Assembly: GCF_001431315.2 (NCBI RefSeq)
Contig: NZ_LKHV02000001.1
Coordinates: 1,240,001-1,304,000, forward strand
Source of the DNA: Candidatus Berkiella cookevillensis
GTDB lineage: Bacteria > Pseudomonadota > Gammaproteobacteria > Berkiellales > Berkiellaceae
DNA: 64,000 bases
Direction: 5' to 3'
This document shows positions 24,796-34,068 of the stretch, piece by piece. Below the pieces are notes generated by a model that was not told the origin of the DNA, did no database searches, and saw only the letters and a list, made by a program, of their open reading frames with translations. A program made the translations under genes and the position numbers. Every line of letters starts with the position of its first letter. Position 1 is the first letter of the stretch.

Positions 24796-27000
24796 TTAAC
24801 CACCTGCGCCGCCGGGTGCACCACCACCACTAGGTCCAGCTCCGGGACCCTCCGCACCACCGCCAGGGCCATCACCCATATCCATTTTGCCACCATCACC
24901 GTCACCACCCATTTTCTCGGTGATTTTTTCAATAATCGTAGTCAAGCCGCCACCGCCACCTTCCATTTGACCTTGAATCACACTACCTGCAATAGCAGCG
25001 GTACCTTTCATCAAAGAAGAACCAACTTCTGCACCTTTTTCTACAGACTTCTCGAGCTCTTTGACTTGTTGTCCCACAGAAGATTGTTCTACTTGTCCAC
25101 CAATCCAACGTAGGATTTTATCAGGCAAAACGTGAATGAGACTGAAGCATTCATGAATAACGGCTAAGATTAAACCACCATAGAGTGTAACCAAGGCAAT
25201 TACACCGAAGATACCAATACCAGCAATCGATGCTTCTATGGTTGCAGAGAAGCCATAGTTAATCATGGTAACAACCGTTCTGACCAGCAAGATAGAAGCA
25301 ACAAAACCGATTACCATTAAGCTTGGCCTTAAGAATACGCCGGTAATGAGTAACACCGCAGGCGCTGCTTTACCCAAGACTTCTTGAGCAGGACTTACAA
25401 GACCTAAAGCAACAATCGGCGCAGCAATAATGGTTTCAATCACGAGTACCAGCCAGCCAATAGCTGTAAAGGTAAAGACCAAATAAGGGATCATGGGAAT
25501 ATAAATACCCATCACACACCCGATACCCCACAGCAAGGCTAAGAGCAGGGATAACAGTGGAATAGCCACCATTCCTATCATACCAATCGCAAAACAGAGT
25601 GGCTGTATACCAGACATGGTGCAGCCTACAATCAGTAAGATAAACATGATTGCAATAATGGCGAACCAAATAATCTCACAGGTGATCATGATTTCTGAGC
25701 CAACCGCACGCACGGAAGCAACCGGATCGCTATAGCGCTCTGTTAAGTGATCCATAAACAAATAAGCCAAATCGCGTAAAGGCCCCGTGATTTCACTTAC
25801 AAATTGTTGTGCTTCAGAAGAGAGTCCAGCCGGAGAAGAGATTTCGAGTCGATTGGATCTGTCGACCTCAGGTGCAGTTGAATTTTTATCAGATTCAACC
25901 ATATATTCATTCGCATTTTTACGCGATAGTGGATCATACACCGTTCTGCCCACATCCCCGAGTGCATTGATGTCGGAGGAGTCTGGATCAATCGTTGTCG
26001 GTGGATTAAAGGAGATATCATTAGAATATTCCACAAAGGCAAAATAATAACTGCCTGCGTAAAGCCATCCATTATTGGTTGCTGTGGTAGTATTTACGTT
26101 AAAATCAGAATCCTCATCTACTTTGAGAGGTGTGCTTGCAATATTGCTCTTCAGTGAATTCATTGCAGCGAGTGTGATGCCTGTATTCGTCCATAGTGTT
26201 TTGTCTGGTTGATTAGCAGCTTCTTCGGCTGCGGGTTGCATAAGGCTGACGGCAGCCATAAAGGCATCAAGGTTTGTTGTTATCCATGAAGCAGAATCTA
26301 AAGCATTGCTAGGTGTATTGCCTGGTTTTAAGCCACCGCAGATATTTGCGTATTTATCATGTCCTTTAACGCCAATCCATAATTGATTTTGAGGTTCTTT
26401 TATGTAGGCCTCAACCGTGTGACCGAGTACACCCGAATATTCACCATTCCATAATTCTGCACAGACTAAGCCTTTAAATAAATGTTGCGTAATACCTTTC
26501 AATTGCGCATCCGATCCAACGCTAATGCTGCCGCTGATACCTGTGGTGGAGAAGGTGGATATGGTGACTTGCCAAATTTGATTCGCAGCATGTACCCCTA
26601 AAACAGTGATATGCATAAACAGAATTTGAATAAGAGAGTAGGTGGGGGCAGGTATGAGCATTGCTGCGCCCACTGCGGCACGTAATGGAATCCAAGCAGA
26701 AGACCATTTGCGTCCCATTACCTCGCCTTCTTGGGCGGTATTAATAGTGGATACGATAATCGTATAACTGACAACAATACTACCGAGGGTCAATACTGCA
26801 ATATTAAAGACTTGCATGACCTTGCCCAAAATACCAGATTCGGGGCCAGTTAACGCAGTTCCAACGGGACCAAAGATTTTTCCTAAAAATTCAATTGATT
26901 TGTCAGATGGGGGGCTTTCCCATGAAAAGTCTATACCAAAGGCATTACCTGATAGCAAAGCAAGTAATGCTATGGAGAATAATTTTATGTAGATATTCAT
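24796..27000 (-). CDS. dotA: DotA paralogue 1, polytopic inner-membrane protein
   Basis: DotA is a large inner-membrane protein essential for the Dot/Icm system, and in Legionella it is also released. This copy has 734 residues (Legionella about 1048). It has a signal peptide (about 1-22), a first pair of membrane segments (about 55-145) with the conserved TAQEGEVMGRKWSSAWIPLR loop, a large periplasmic domain (about 150-440), and a cluster of five or so spans (about 445-640) with the YIPMIPYLVFTFTAIGW motif. A Gly/Pro-rich C-terminus follows. It lies 16 bp downstream of a second dotA copy, in the order icmV-dotA2-dotA1. The two share all landmarks but differ strongly in the periplasmic domain. 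Which of them is the functional orthologue cannot be told from sequence alone. Confidence 0.92.
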   Translation of the reverse strand: MNIYIKLFSIALLALLSGNAFGIDFSWESPPSDKSIEFLGKIFGPVGTALTGPESGILGKVMQVFNIAVLTLGSIVVSYTIIVSTINTAQEGEVMGRKWSSAWIPLRAAVGAAMLIPAPTYSLIQILFMHITVLGVHAANQIWQVTISTFSTTGISGSISVGSDAQLKGITQHLFKGLVCAELWNGEYSGVLGHTVEAYIKEPQNQLWIGVKGHDKYANICGGLKPGNTPSNALDSASWITTNLDAFMAAVSLMQPAAEEAANQPDKTLWTNTGITLAAMNSLKSNIASTPLKVDEDSDFNVNTTTATNNGWLYAGSYYFAFVEYSNDISFNPPTTIDPDSSDINALGDVGRTVYDPLSRKNANEYMVESDKNSTAPEVDRSNRLEISSPAGLSSEAQQFVSEITGPLRDLAYLFMDHLTERYSDPVASVRAVGSEIMITCEIIWFAIIAIMFILLIVGCTMSGIQPLCFAIGMIGMVAIPLLSLLLALLWGIGCVMGIYIPMIPYLVFTFTAIGWLVLVIETIIAAPIVALGLVSPAQEVLGKAAPAVLLITGVFLRPSLMVIGFVASILLVRTVVTMINYGFSATIEASIAGIGIFGVIALVTLYGGLILAVIHECFSLIHVLPDKILRWIGGQVEQSSVGQQVKELEKSVEKGAEVGSSLMKGTAAIAGSVIQGQMEGGGGGLTTIIEKITEKMGGDGDGGKMDMGDGPGGGAEGPGAGPSGGGAPGGAGG

Positions 27001-27016
27001 ACAGTCGTCCCCAATG

Positions 27017-29155
27017 CTATAGTTTCATGCCGCCACCGCCGCCTTTTCCACCGCCGCCAGTGCTTTTGCTTAAGGAGCCTGCGGCTCCTAGTAAACCACT
27101 CATGGCTTTCTGGCCTACTTTAGCGCCTGCTTCTGTACTACCTCTGAGTGCTTTCACTTTGCTACCTTCATCATGGCCACCACCACCAGCGTTGATCCAA
27201 GCCAGTGTTTTGTCTGGCACTTTATAAATTAAGCTAAAGCATTCGTGGACGACTGCAGTTGCAATACCCATGTATAGAAAGAGAACCGCAATGCATCCAA
27301 ATAAGCCTATGCCGAGTTGCACACTGTATTGTAATGTAGCGCCAAAGCCAAAGCTAATCATTGTGAAAGCAACGAGAATCAATTTGACGGAGAAGATGAA
27401 ACCGACAATCATCAAAACAGGGCGCATAAAGAGACCAAATAAAATAACAATACCTGTTGTTGCTTTACCCAGCTCGTCTTCAGAGGGCATAACCAAGCTT
27501 AAGCCAATGAGCGGAGCAGCTAATAAGGCCTCAATGACCAATATGACCCACGTAATGGCTGCAAAGGTAAAGACCAAATAAGGTATCATTGGTATGTAGA
27601 GCGCCATGATAATACCTTCCACCCAGGCAATGGATATCGCAAGCCCTGCGAGCGGTATAATGACGCCAATCAGGAAATTCATGGCATTACATAAAGGCTG
27701 CATACAACACATAATCGAAGTCAGCAACCAGACGAGGAATATCGCAACGAGAGAACCCCAGAAAATAGCTTCTACAATAACGACAACATCAGAGCCAAAA
27801 CGAGAAATAGAAACGATTGGATCTGTGCTATTGTTATGCATGTATTCGCCAATTTTTACCGCAATATCCTTAAAGAAACTACCGAAAACGGCATCCAAGG
27901 CTTTAACGGCATCACCACTTAAGCTGGATGTCTTTGTTTGAAAGCCTAAATCACCTGTGTGTCTGTCGCCGGCATCGACAGGTTCAAGATTATCACTGGC
28001 TTTCTCTAGATAGTCGTCTGCCAAAGAACCAATTTCTGTTAGGAAAGTGTTTGCAGCGCGCTCATCGCCTCCAAAAAGTTGGGCGAGTTCATCTGTATTC
28101 GGATCATTCGGCTCTATAGTGACGGCTGATTCACTACCACCAGTGGCTTCAATAATTTTAAAATAATAACTGCCCGCATGGATCCAACCATTTTGTATGG
28201 CAAGTTCTTTGGTGCTGTCTAGGCTAACGGTTTGTTTCAAAGAGGTCATTGCATTTGACAGGGTGGAAGCGGCAGCGACCAGCTGATCAAAGTTAAACCA
28301 TTCTTCTTTAGGCGTATTGATGGCTTCATATGCCGCTAAGTCAACCGTCCAGAAAGCATTAGAGATGGCTGAATGTATAATATTTTTAGCGGTGTCTTCA
28401 TCCGAGCCTAAGTTTTTATATGAATTTTTAACAAATTTACCACAGATTGGCTTTTCTAGACCTGCTGAGCCGGGGCGGCCGACTTCAGTGGCTGTCATAT
28501 TTTCATTGGTGTAGACATCGATATTTTCCCCCAATACAATCATAAAACTGGGGTCGTCGATGGCCATTTTATTTAATTTTTCCATGCATAAGGCACTTTT
28601 AAGCAGGCCTAAGATCACAGGCTTTGCATTGGCGAGTCTGGCTTCTCGCGTGTCATCGTGAATAGAATTCGGATCCAATACAACTTCTTTCCATACAGCA
28701 TTTGCTGCGCCCACCCCCTGAACAATCATCCAGAGAATGGCAATTTGCACGTAACTATACCCCCCCGATCCCGCTGCGGGTAATAATAAATACATGCCCA
28801 TACCAATGCGTGCCGGTATCCAGATGGAAGACCATTTCTTGCCCAGCACTTCTCCTTCCTGAGCAGTACTGAGTGTACCAACCAAAGTGGTGTAAATGAT
28901 AATAATGATACCCAGAGCAAAGACAACAATATTAAATTTGTGAACCAGTGGCTGGAAGACACGGCTGACTGAGGTTGTTGCTGAACCATCATCTGGTGGT
29001 GCTTGTATAGGGAGTGCTGGAATACTACCAAAGATACTGGCAAGATACTGCATTGATTTATCAGCAGGATCTACAGAAAAACCGCCAGAGCTCGTTGCAA
29101 AAGACGTGACTGGAATGAATAGTACAATGAGTAGTAAAAACCAGCGAAATCTCAT
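27017..29155 (-). CDS. dotA: DotA paralogue 2, polytopic inner-membrane protein
   Basis: This is the copy next to icmV, the usual place of dotA, so it is the positional orthologue. It has 712 residues: signal peptide (about 1-20), TAQEGEVLGKKWSSIWIPAR loop after the first span, periplasmic domain (about 145-440), a run of membrane segments (about 450-650) containing MALYIPMIPYLVFTFAAITW, and a short Gly/Lys-rich tail. The ATG overlaps or abuts the end of icmV (stop at 29156), indicating translational coupling. The periplasmic domain is poorly alignable with paralogue 1 by eye, apart from ..NGWIHAGSYYFKI.., matched there by ..NGWLYAGSYYFAF... Confidence 0.92.
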   Translation of the reverse strand: MRFRWFLLLIVLFIPVTSFATSSGGFSVDPADKSMQYLASIFGSIPALPIQAPPDDGSATTSVSRVFQPLVHKFNIVVFALGIIIIIYTTLVGTLSTAQEGEVLGKKWSSIWIPARIGMGMYLLLPAAGSGGYSYVQIAILWMIVQGVGAANAVWKEVVLDPNSIHDDTREARLANAKPVILGLLKSALCMEKLNKMAIDDPSFMIVLGENIDVYTNENMTATEVGRPGSAGLEKPICGKFVKNSYKNLGSDEDTAKNIIHSAISNAFWTVDLAAYEAINTPKEEWFNFDQLVAAASTLSNAMTSLKQTVSLDSTKELAIQNGWIHAGSYYFKIIEATGGSESAVTIEPNDPNTDELAQLFGGDERAANTFLTEIGSLADDYLEKASDNLEPVDAGDRHTGDLGFQTKTSSLSGDAVKALDAVFGSFFKDIAVKIGEYMHNNSTDPIVSISRFGSDVVVIVEAIFWGSLVAIFLVWLLTSIMCCMQPLCNAMNFLIGVIIPLAGLAISIAWVEGIIMALYIPMIPYLVFTFAAITWVILVIEALLAAPLIGLSLVMPSEDELGKATTGIVILFGLFMRPVLMIVGFIFSVKLILVAFTMISFGFGATLQYSVQLGIGLFGCIAVLFLYMGIATAVVHECFSLIYKVPDKTLAWINAGGGGHDEGSKVKALRGSTEAGAKVGQKAMSGLLGAAGSLSKSTGGGGKGGGGGMKL

Positions 29156-29659
29156 TTAAGGTTCCTTATCACTCAGGTCTTTATTATTTCTGCTGGACTT
29201 AAGAGCGATATCGGTACCATGTACGTCAACGACTTTACCATCCAACCATTCTTTCACACTACAGCCTAGTTTGCGGTTGCGTAATTGAAAGAGCCAGAAA
29301 TGCCATTTGAATGCTTGAGTGAAAGAAAAACCAGCAAGACCGAATGAAATAAGGCAAGCACCAAAGTGCCCAAGATAAGCCATGTAGACAGCATAACCAA
29401 TAATTAATAATCCGATCAGGGTAAATAAATAGAAGAGACGTGTGAATTCTTTTTTACGATTGACGAGATCTTTCTCAGTGAGCTCCAATCGAATCATGGC
29501 TTCTTCAAAGGTTTCTGAGAATTTTGCCTTTTGCGGTGTTGCAAGATCAAGCACAGAGCTTTTGATTTTAGATGTTGTGTCGGATAAGTAATCCCAACTC
29601 ATCCAACGATCGACACGCGTGTCGATCAGCCTGCTCATAATGCCTCTGCGTTTTGCCAT
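29156..29659 (-). CDS. icmV: IcmV, Dot/Icm inner-membrane protein
   Basis: The product (167 residues from the chosen start, 151 in Legionella) has two adjacent membrane spans (about 80-100 and 104-122) between a charged N-terminal region and a C-terminal cytoplasmic tail. Family landmarks include RVDRWMSWDYL near the N-terminus and FKWHFWLFQLRNRKLGC after the spans. The frame is open 13 codons further upstream, but the ATG at 29659 follows an AAAGGTGAG ribosome site and gives the usual length. It directly precedes dotA, as in Legionella and Coxiella, and diverges from icmW. Confidence 0.9.
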   Translation of the reverse strand: MAKRRGIMSRLIDTRVDRWMSWDYLSDTTSKIKSSVLDLATPQKAKFSETFEEAMIRLELTEKDLVNRKKEFTRLFYLFTLIGLLIIGYAVYMAYLGHFGACLISFGLAGFSFTQAFKWHFWLFQLRNRKLGCSVKEWLDGKVVDVHGTDIALKSSRNNKDLSDKEP

Positions 29660-29698
29660 GATGCTCACCTTTTTTTCATTGTTAGGCCATTTAAACAT

Positions 29699-30262
29699 TA
29701 TGCTTTAAATTAACATAGCACGCCTTTGTTAATTCTAAGCATTGTAAATGCACCTAATCGATTCTAATATAGATGTGGCTCATCTGATATATCGATTTTG
29801 CATATATCTACAGATAAGTTTATCACGTAACTACAAAGAGCTGAATATCATTAACAACGCAATCATAAGAATTTTGATTATCCAATCAATTATTTTTTCA
29901 AAAAAATGCTTTTAATTCTCTAGAGTTTTATATTAGGTCATTTCTTGAGCGTATTGAAACTATATTAAGGCTATAACTTTAGATCAGTATTTAAAATTAA
30001 TGTTGGTTGATTAGGAACTTTATTCTACCAAAAGAATCCAACCGAATGACTAGAGTAAAAGACTGGTTTTTTAAGAGTGGTAGGGGTATATTAATTTAAG
30101 AAACCAACTATTTTGGACGATAAATTATAAACATGGACTATAGAATAGTTTGATAGGTTTTTTGAAATGAAAGAGGGATTGGCCTTAGGTCACAATGAAG
30201 TTTAAATCCCTGCACACATAAAATAATGAAGGCAAAATTTAAATAAAACGGGGAATAATAAA
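29699..30262. promoter_or_regulatory. Divergent intergenic region icmV-dotA / icmW-icmX
   Basis: A 564-bp AT-rich gap with no credible gene separates the two divergent Dot/Icm operons, the same divergent layout as in Legionella. Promoters for both are expected here. I could not pick out a convincing pair of -35/-10 boxes or a known operator. Confidence 0.4.
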
Positions 30263-30718
30263 GTGCCAGATTTATCGTTAGAAGCCGTACATACCTTTTG
30301 GCATGATTACGACAAGCGAACGTTGTATAGAATCGTGACCTCAATGGAAGGTATTGAATCTTGGGCTGCCGACAAAGATCCACGTGTTGAAGAAGCACTC
30401 CTTAGATTGGGTGCTTGTTTGGATGATGTGCAAGATTTTGAATTTAACGATGAAGCTTCCATGATAAAGCTTTTGGCAAATATCCGCTCAGGACGTGCCT
30501 TACGACTGATGCAATTTCTAGATGTACTAAAACCAGGCACGGCATCAAAACTACTTATCTACGCTGAAGAACAAACCAAAGATGAAAATAAGAATAAATA
30601 TGCCGATCTATTTTTAAAGCGAAATCTGGCCTTCGAAAGGTTGCAACTTTTAGGTCGCGTTTTCGCTCCAGAAAGAATCAATTTAATCTTAAAAGCATTG
30701 GAGTCTGAACATGAGTAA
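30263..30718 (+). CDS. icmW: IcmW, acidic adaptor of the Dot/Icm system
   Basis: The 151-residue product has exactly the length of Legionella IcmW and its conserved features: MPDLS start, FWHDYDKRTLYRIV, ESWAADKDPRVEEALL, and the C-terminal LASIRSGRALRLMQFLD-like stretch. IcmW forms a heterodimer with IcmS that binds effectors and the DotL tail. The start codon is GTG at 30263, with a GGGGA purine site upstream. Its end overlaps the next gene by 8 bp, so the small secreted protein and the icmX-like gene are probably in the same operon. Confidence 0.95.
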   Translation: MPDLSLEAVHTFWHDYDKRTLYRIVTSMEGIESWAADKDPRVEEALLRLGACLDDVQDFEFNDEASMIKLLANIRSGRALRLMQFLDVLKPGTASKLLIYAEEQTKDENKNKYADLFLKRNLAFERLQLLGRVFAPERINLILKALESEHE

Positions 30719-31046
30719 GTTAATCGTCTGTGCTTTAATGGGAATGAGTGTATTTTTCGTAGGAAGCGCATCAGCTCAATCACTGACTGTAAATGAAGGT
30801 ATCGCTAGTACATGCGACGCCTCTGTTTTGTACAAACAATACGTTTGTCAAGGAGGTTTAGTTGATGCGGTACAACGCTACGATGAGCTTTTTAAACCAC
30901 CTGCAGCCTATTTAAATCCAGTTGTTTCCGACGATAAAGGCGGCAGTTCTGGTGGGGGCGCCTTTGATAATACTGGCAGTGGCGGCGGCGACACCGGCGG
31001 TGGTGGCAGCAGTAATGAAGATTTCATGTCAGATGGTTTTCAATAA
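30711..31046 (+). CDS. Small secreted Gly-rich protein in the icmW-icmX operon
   Basis: The 111-residue product has a clear signal peptide (about 1-22, ending SASA before QSL). Two Cys in the mature N-terminal part (STCDASVLYKQYVCQGG) could form a disulfide. The second half is almost only Gly/Ser/Asp. It overlaps icmW by 8 bp and precedes the icmX-like gene by 63 bp. I do not recognise it. It could be a detached N-terminal part of IcmX (466 residues in Legionella, where a low-complexity N-terminal region exists), or an independent periplasmic factor. Confidence 0.75.
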   Translation: MSKLIVCALMGMSVFFVGSASAQSLTVNEGIASTCDASVLYKQYVCQGGLVDAVQRYDELFKPPAAYLNPVVSDDKGGSSGGGAFDNTGSGGGDTGGGGSSNEDFMSDGFQ

Positions 31047-31109
31047 GAAATCATCCTAACGCAAAGGGCGAAACAGAATTTTTAGATATATGCATGAGGT
31101 TGGTGGATT

Positions 31110-32279
31110 ATGAAAATGTTTAAACTACCGTACTATTTGACAAGCTTGGCGCTCGTGAGTGGACTTGGGTTTTCGCAGGTTGTGCTAGCAGAGGCGGACG
31201 GCGGAGCTTCTGTAGTGCAAGCTATTAAAGAACTTGATGCGAATAACCAAAATGGCTTTAATTCAAATGGCTTAAAGCTTGATGAAATCAGAGAGAGTGT
31301 TACCAAACACTATGAACTGAGTGATAGCGATTATAGAAACAAAGAAGTCGCATCCGCACTGATTAATTATTGGGCAGATGCTGCACTTAAAGAGTATGAA
31401 TTTAAAAAAGAATTACTTTTTATGAACGCGCCAGGCACTGAAAAAGCAATTGAAGCTGGTAAACTGATTGGTGAATCTGTTGCGAATAACTATGCGCAAG
31501 AATTGGTAGAAACAAACTTTAAAAAGGCTATGGGAGCATATTGGCCAACCGAAGATGGAGCCGAGCCTATTGTTGCTCAGAGTGTTGCACCAAAAATACA
31601 GTTATTCATCGAAATGATGCGTCGAATGGAGGAAAGCCCTGGTAATGTGAATTCATTAAACCTAGGTAATATTCTTTCAAAAGATAGGGTAGAGAAAGAG
31701 GCGGCAGAAGGATTTATTGCCTATTTAACCAATCCCTATCCAAAAGTAGATCAAGAAATTGCCGCTAAGATGAAATCGGGCACAGAATTGACGGTTGCTG
31801 AAAAAGAGAAGGTTGCTGAAAAATTGATTGAATCTATCAATATGGCGCCCAGCGTAACCGCATTCAGTGAATTATTTGCAAGAAGAATTGCAGAACAAGA
31901 TGCTGAGGGTACGCCAGAGGAAGAAAAACATAAAACCGTCATGGAACTTGTTAATGAATATTCTAAACTACGATTTAATACGCCAGAATGGTATGGCATG
32001 ATAGGCAAAGCCTCTGATACCGCATTGCTAAGAGAAATGGTACATTTACTTGCCTACAATACGTGGATGGATCAACAAGCATTTAAGATGAAAGAGCAAG
32101 AAGTTGCGTTGCTTGCAACGATGAATGCAAACTTCACAAGAATGTATGCAGCAATGCAGGGGTTAGTAGAACAACTCGAAACACTTGAAGATGATACACG
32201 TAAACAAGCTTGGGAAGCCGAGAAGAAAATACGTGAGTTGAAACTAGAAACAGATACTACTGAAACACCTGCAGAATAG
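31110..32279 (+). CDS. icmX: IcmX-like periplasmic protein
   Basis: This 389-residue exported protein (signal peptide about 1-27, ending VLAEA) occupies the icmX position after icmW. The body is helical and acidic. The C-terminal part (about 290-360) carries WYGMIGKASDTALLREMVHLLAYNTWMD-type sequence followed by an ATMNANFTRMY helix, which resembles the IcmX C-terminal domain. A charged coiled coil ends the protein. IcmX is needed for phagosome remodelling in Legionella, and a truncated form is released. Length is nearer to Coxiella IcmX than to Legionella's 466. Assignment relies on synteny plus moderate resemblance. A strong terminator lies about 90 bp downstream. Confidence 0.75.
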   Translation: MKMFKLPYYLTSLALVSGLGFSQVVLAEADGGASVVQAIKELDANNQNGFNSNGLKLDEIRESVTKHYELSDSDYRNKEVASALINYWADAALKEYEFKKELLFMNAPGTEKAIEAGKLIGESVANNYAQELVETNFKKAMGAYWPTEDGAEPIVAQSVAPKIQLFIEMMRRMEESPGNVNSLNLGNILSKDRVEKEAAEGFIAYLTNPYPKVDQEIAAKMKSGTELTVAEKEKVAEKLIESINMAPSVTAFSELFARRIAEQDAEGTPEEEKHKTVMELVNEYSKLRFNTPEWYGMIGKASDTALLREMVHLLAYNTWMDQQAFKMKEQEVALLATMNANFTRMYAAMQGLVEQLETLEDDTRKQAWEAEKKIRELKLETDTTETPAE

Positions 32280-32365
32280 TTGTGACAGTAAGTTGGACTT
32301 GTTGCCTTTAGATGAGGTAACAAGTCTGAACATAAAATGGATATTGGATAAATAATTTGGATTTC

Positions 32366-32392
32366 ATCGGGGCATTTGCCCCGATATTTTTT
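32366..32392 (+). terminator. Strong terminator after icmX
   Basis: ATCGGGGC and GCCCCGAT form a perfect 8-bp GC-rich stem around a 4-base loop, followed by ATTTTTT. It ends the icmW operon. It also overlaps the possible TTG start of the next open frame (32357), which argues that the transporter begins downstream of it. Confidence 0.9.
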
Positions 32393-32395
32393 ATT

Positions 32396-33907
32396 ATGAT
32401 AAAAACCTATAAAGCAGTTAATATCGTTTCTTCCCTCGTTGGCGTTTTGATTCTGAGCTGGTTGTCAATTTTTAAGCCTAATTTAATTTTACTCTACAGT
32501 GTCCCTACCTCAGTGGCAGGTTATTTATTATTGTTATTGTTTATTACACCTGCGGGAGGCATTGTTTTAGGAGATAGAACAGAAAGATTACCTTTTGTTG
32601 CCTGGCTCTCTAAAATTGTTAATGCCAATCTCATATTATTTATTTTTACGATAGCCGTATCTTATGCTTTTTTAAGTGCGGGGCCTATTTTCACTATGGG
32701 CGCACTTTCTTATGATTTTACGACTGAAATTATATCAAGTTATACGTTGACGCATTGGGGGATCTTCCCTTGGGGCATTTATGGCATTTGGGGTTTGGTG
32801 GTTGCTTATAATGCTTATATAAAAAAAGGCACGCCTTTTTTATATCAAAGCGTGGATTTTTTTCCTCTTCGCTTGCAGGCAATGTTTAAAACATTTGTGG
32901 AAAGTTCGTCTTTTATTACAACCATCTTTGCCATATGCACGATGGCAGTGACAGCCATACTTTTGTTTTCCTATTCTATTTATCAGCAATTGCATTTTCA
33001 TCATTTCTTGCTGCCTTTTATCTCTGTTAGCTTTTTAGGTCTGTTGTTGCCAATATTTGCGTTGAAGTTTGGCAAGCGTATTTTCAGACGTTTGGCAAAA
33101 AGAGGATTTGGTATTTCCAGACTGATGACTATGCTCATGGCAATTTCATTTCCTTTGCTGTTATTGATTGCTTATGCAAATGGAATATTGGTTGCTGCTT
33201 CTCCGGAATTGTTTGAGAAATCAAAATGCTTGGAATGTATTAAGTATTTTAATGTAGCACCTGTAGAAGATCGCTTTGCCAGTATATATTGGGGGTGGTT
33301 TTTATTGTGGGCACCTTTGGCGGGCTCTTATTTGGCCTCTATTTCAAAAGGACGCACTATTAGAGAGCTTGTTTTTGGCATTATGTTGATGCCTGCTATC
33401 TTTTTTATTAGCATTAAATTACTAACGACCGCAGATATAAAAAGCGGCATGGCTTTTATTAACCAGCCTAGTATGCTGCCTGTTACTTTTGTTATCTTGG
33501 GCTTATTATGTTGTTGGTTTTTATTAATCATTACCAGAAATACAAATGATAATAGCTTATTTTTATCTGGTTTTTTTAAAGTATCAGATAAATTTAAGCA
33601 AGATAGGCTTAAAGTGTGTAATGCAAGTAGAGTCGTTGGTTTAAGTAAATTTGGCTCTCAGGTAGCAATTACTTTTATTATGGTTCTTTTGATGCATACA
33701 ATAGCAGGATGGTACATCATGCAATTTCAAATTGTTGCATTGGCAGGTATTTTAGTGACTGCTGTTTATTGGGCAATCAATTGTATTATTATCCAATTTT
33801 TTATAGATAAAGTTTGGATTGGTAATAAAAACATCAAACCCTTCCGTTCTTCTTATGTCAAAGAATCAAAGCCTAAAAAAAATCGAAAATATAATCTTCA
33901 CACATGA
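32396..33907 (+). CDS. BCCT-family (betaine/carnitine/choline) transporter-like protein
   Basis: This very hydrophobic protein of 503 residues has about twelve predicted spans, as in BCCT transporters. Two family signatures are clear: HWGIFPWGIYGIWGLVVAY (about residues 123-141), and IYWGWFLLWAPLAG followed by SISKGRTIREL (about 295-325). The latter corresponds to the substrate/ion path helix 8 region in BetP-like proteins. The frame is open from a TTG at 32357, but that codon lies before the terminator at 32366, so ATG 32396 is preferred. No good ribosome site is seen at either. Substrate cannot be read from sequence; uptake of a trimethylammonium compound such as carnitine or betaine is the family norm. 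It is not obviously part of the secretion locus. Confidence 0.8.
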   Translation: MIKTYKAVNIVSSLVGVLILSWLSIFKPNLILLYSVPTSVAGYLLLLLFITPAGGIVLGDRTERLPFVAWLSKIVNANLILFIFTIAVSYAFLSAGPIFTMGALSYDFTTEIISSYTLTHWGIFPWGIYGIWGLVVAYNAYIKKGTPFLYQSVDFFPLRLQAMFKTFVESSSFITTIFAICTMAVTAILLFSYSIYQQLHFHHFLLPFISVSFLGLLLPIFALKFGKRIFRRLAKRGFGISRLMTMLMAISFPLLLLIAYANGILVAASPELFEKSKCLECIKYFNVAPVEDRFASIYWGWFLLWAPLAGSYLASISKGRTIRELVFGIMLMPAIFFISIKLLTTADIKSGMAFINQPSMLPVTFVILGLLCCWFLLIITRNTNDNSLFLSGFFKVSDKFKQDRLKVCNASRVVGLSKFGSQVAITFIMVLLMHTIAGWYIMQFQIVALAGILVTAVYWAINCIIIQFFIDKVWIGNKNIKPFRSSYVKESKPKKNRKYNLHT

Positions 33908-34068
33908 GTGTTCTAATCTTTTCTTATTAATTCATGTGCGTGAAATAGTATAAATTGATAACAACTTTATTGTAGTTACACTCTTAAAAAATTGATTTTT
34001 ATTAGTTAGTTTGATAGGATCTTGCGCAGTCTTTTTATAACACGTTATTTTTATTTGGGGTATAGTTC

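Noticed and set aside
27270..27941. Plus-strand open frames over the second dotA gene
   Set aside because: They lie opposite a long membrane-protein gene with clear family motifs, and have no start signals or family resemblance.
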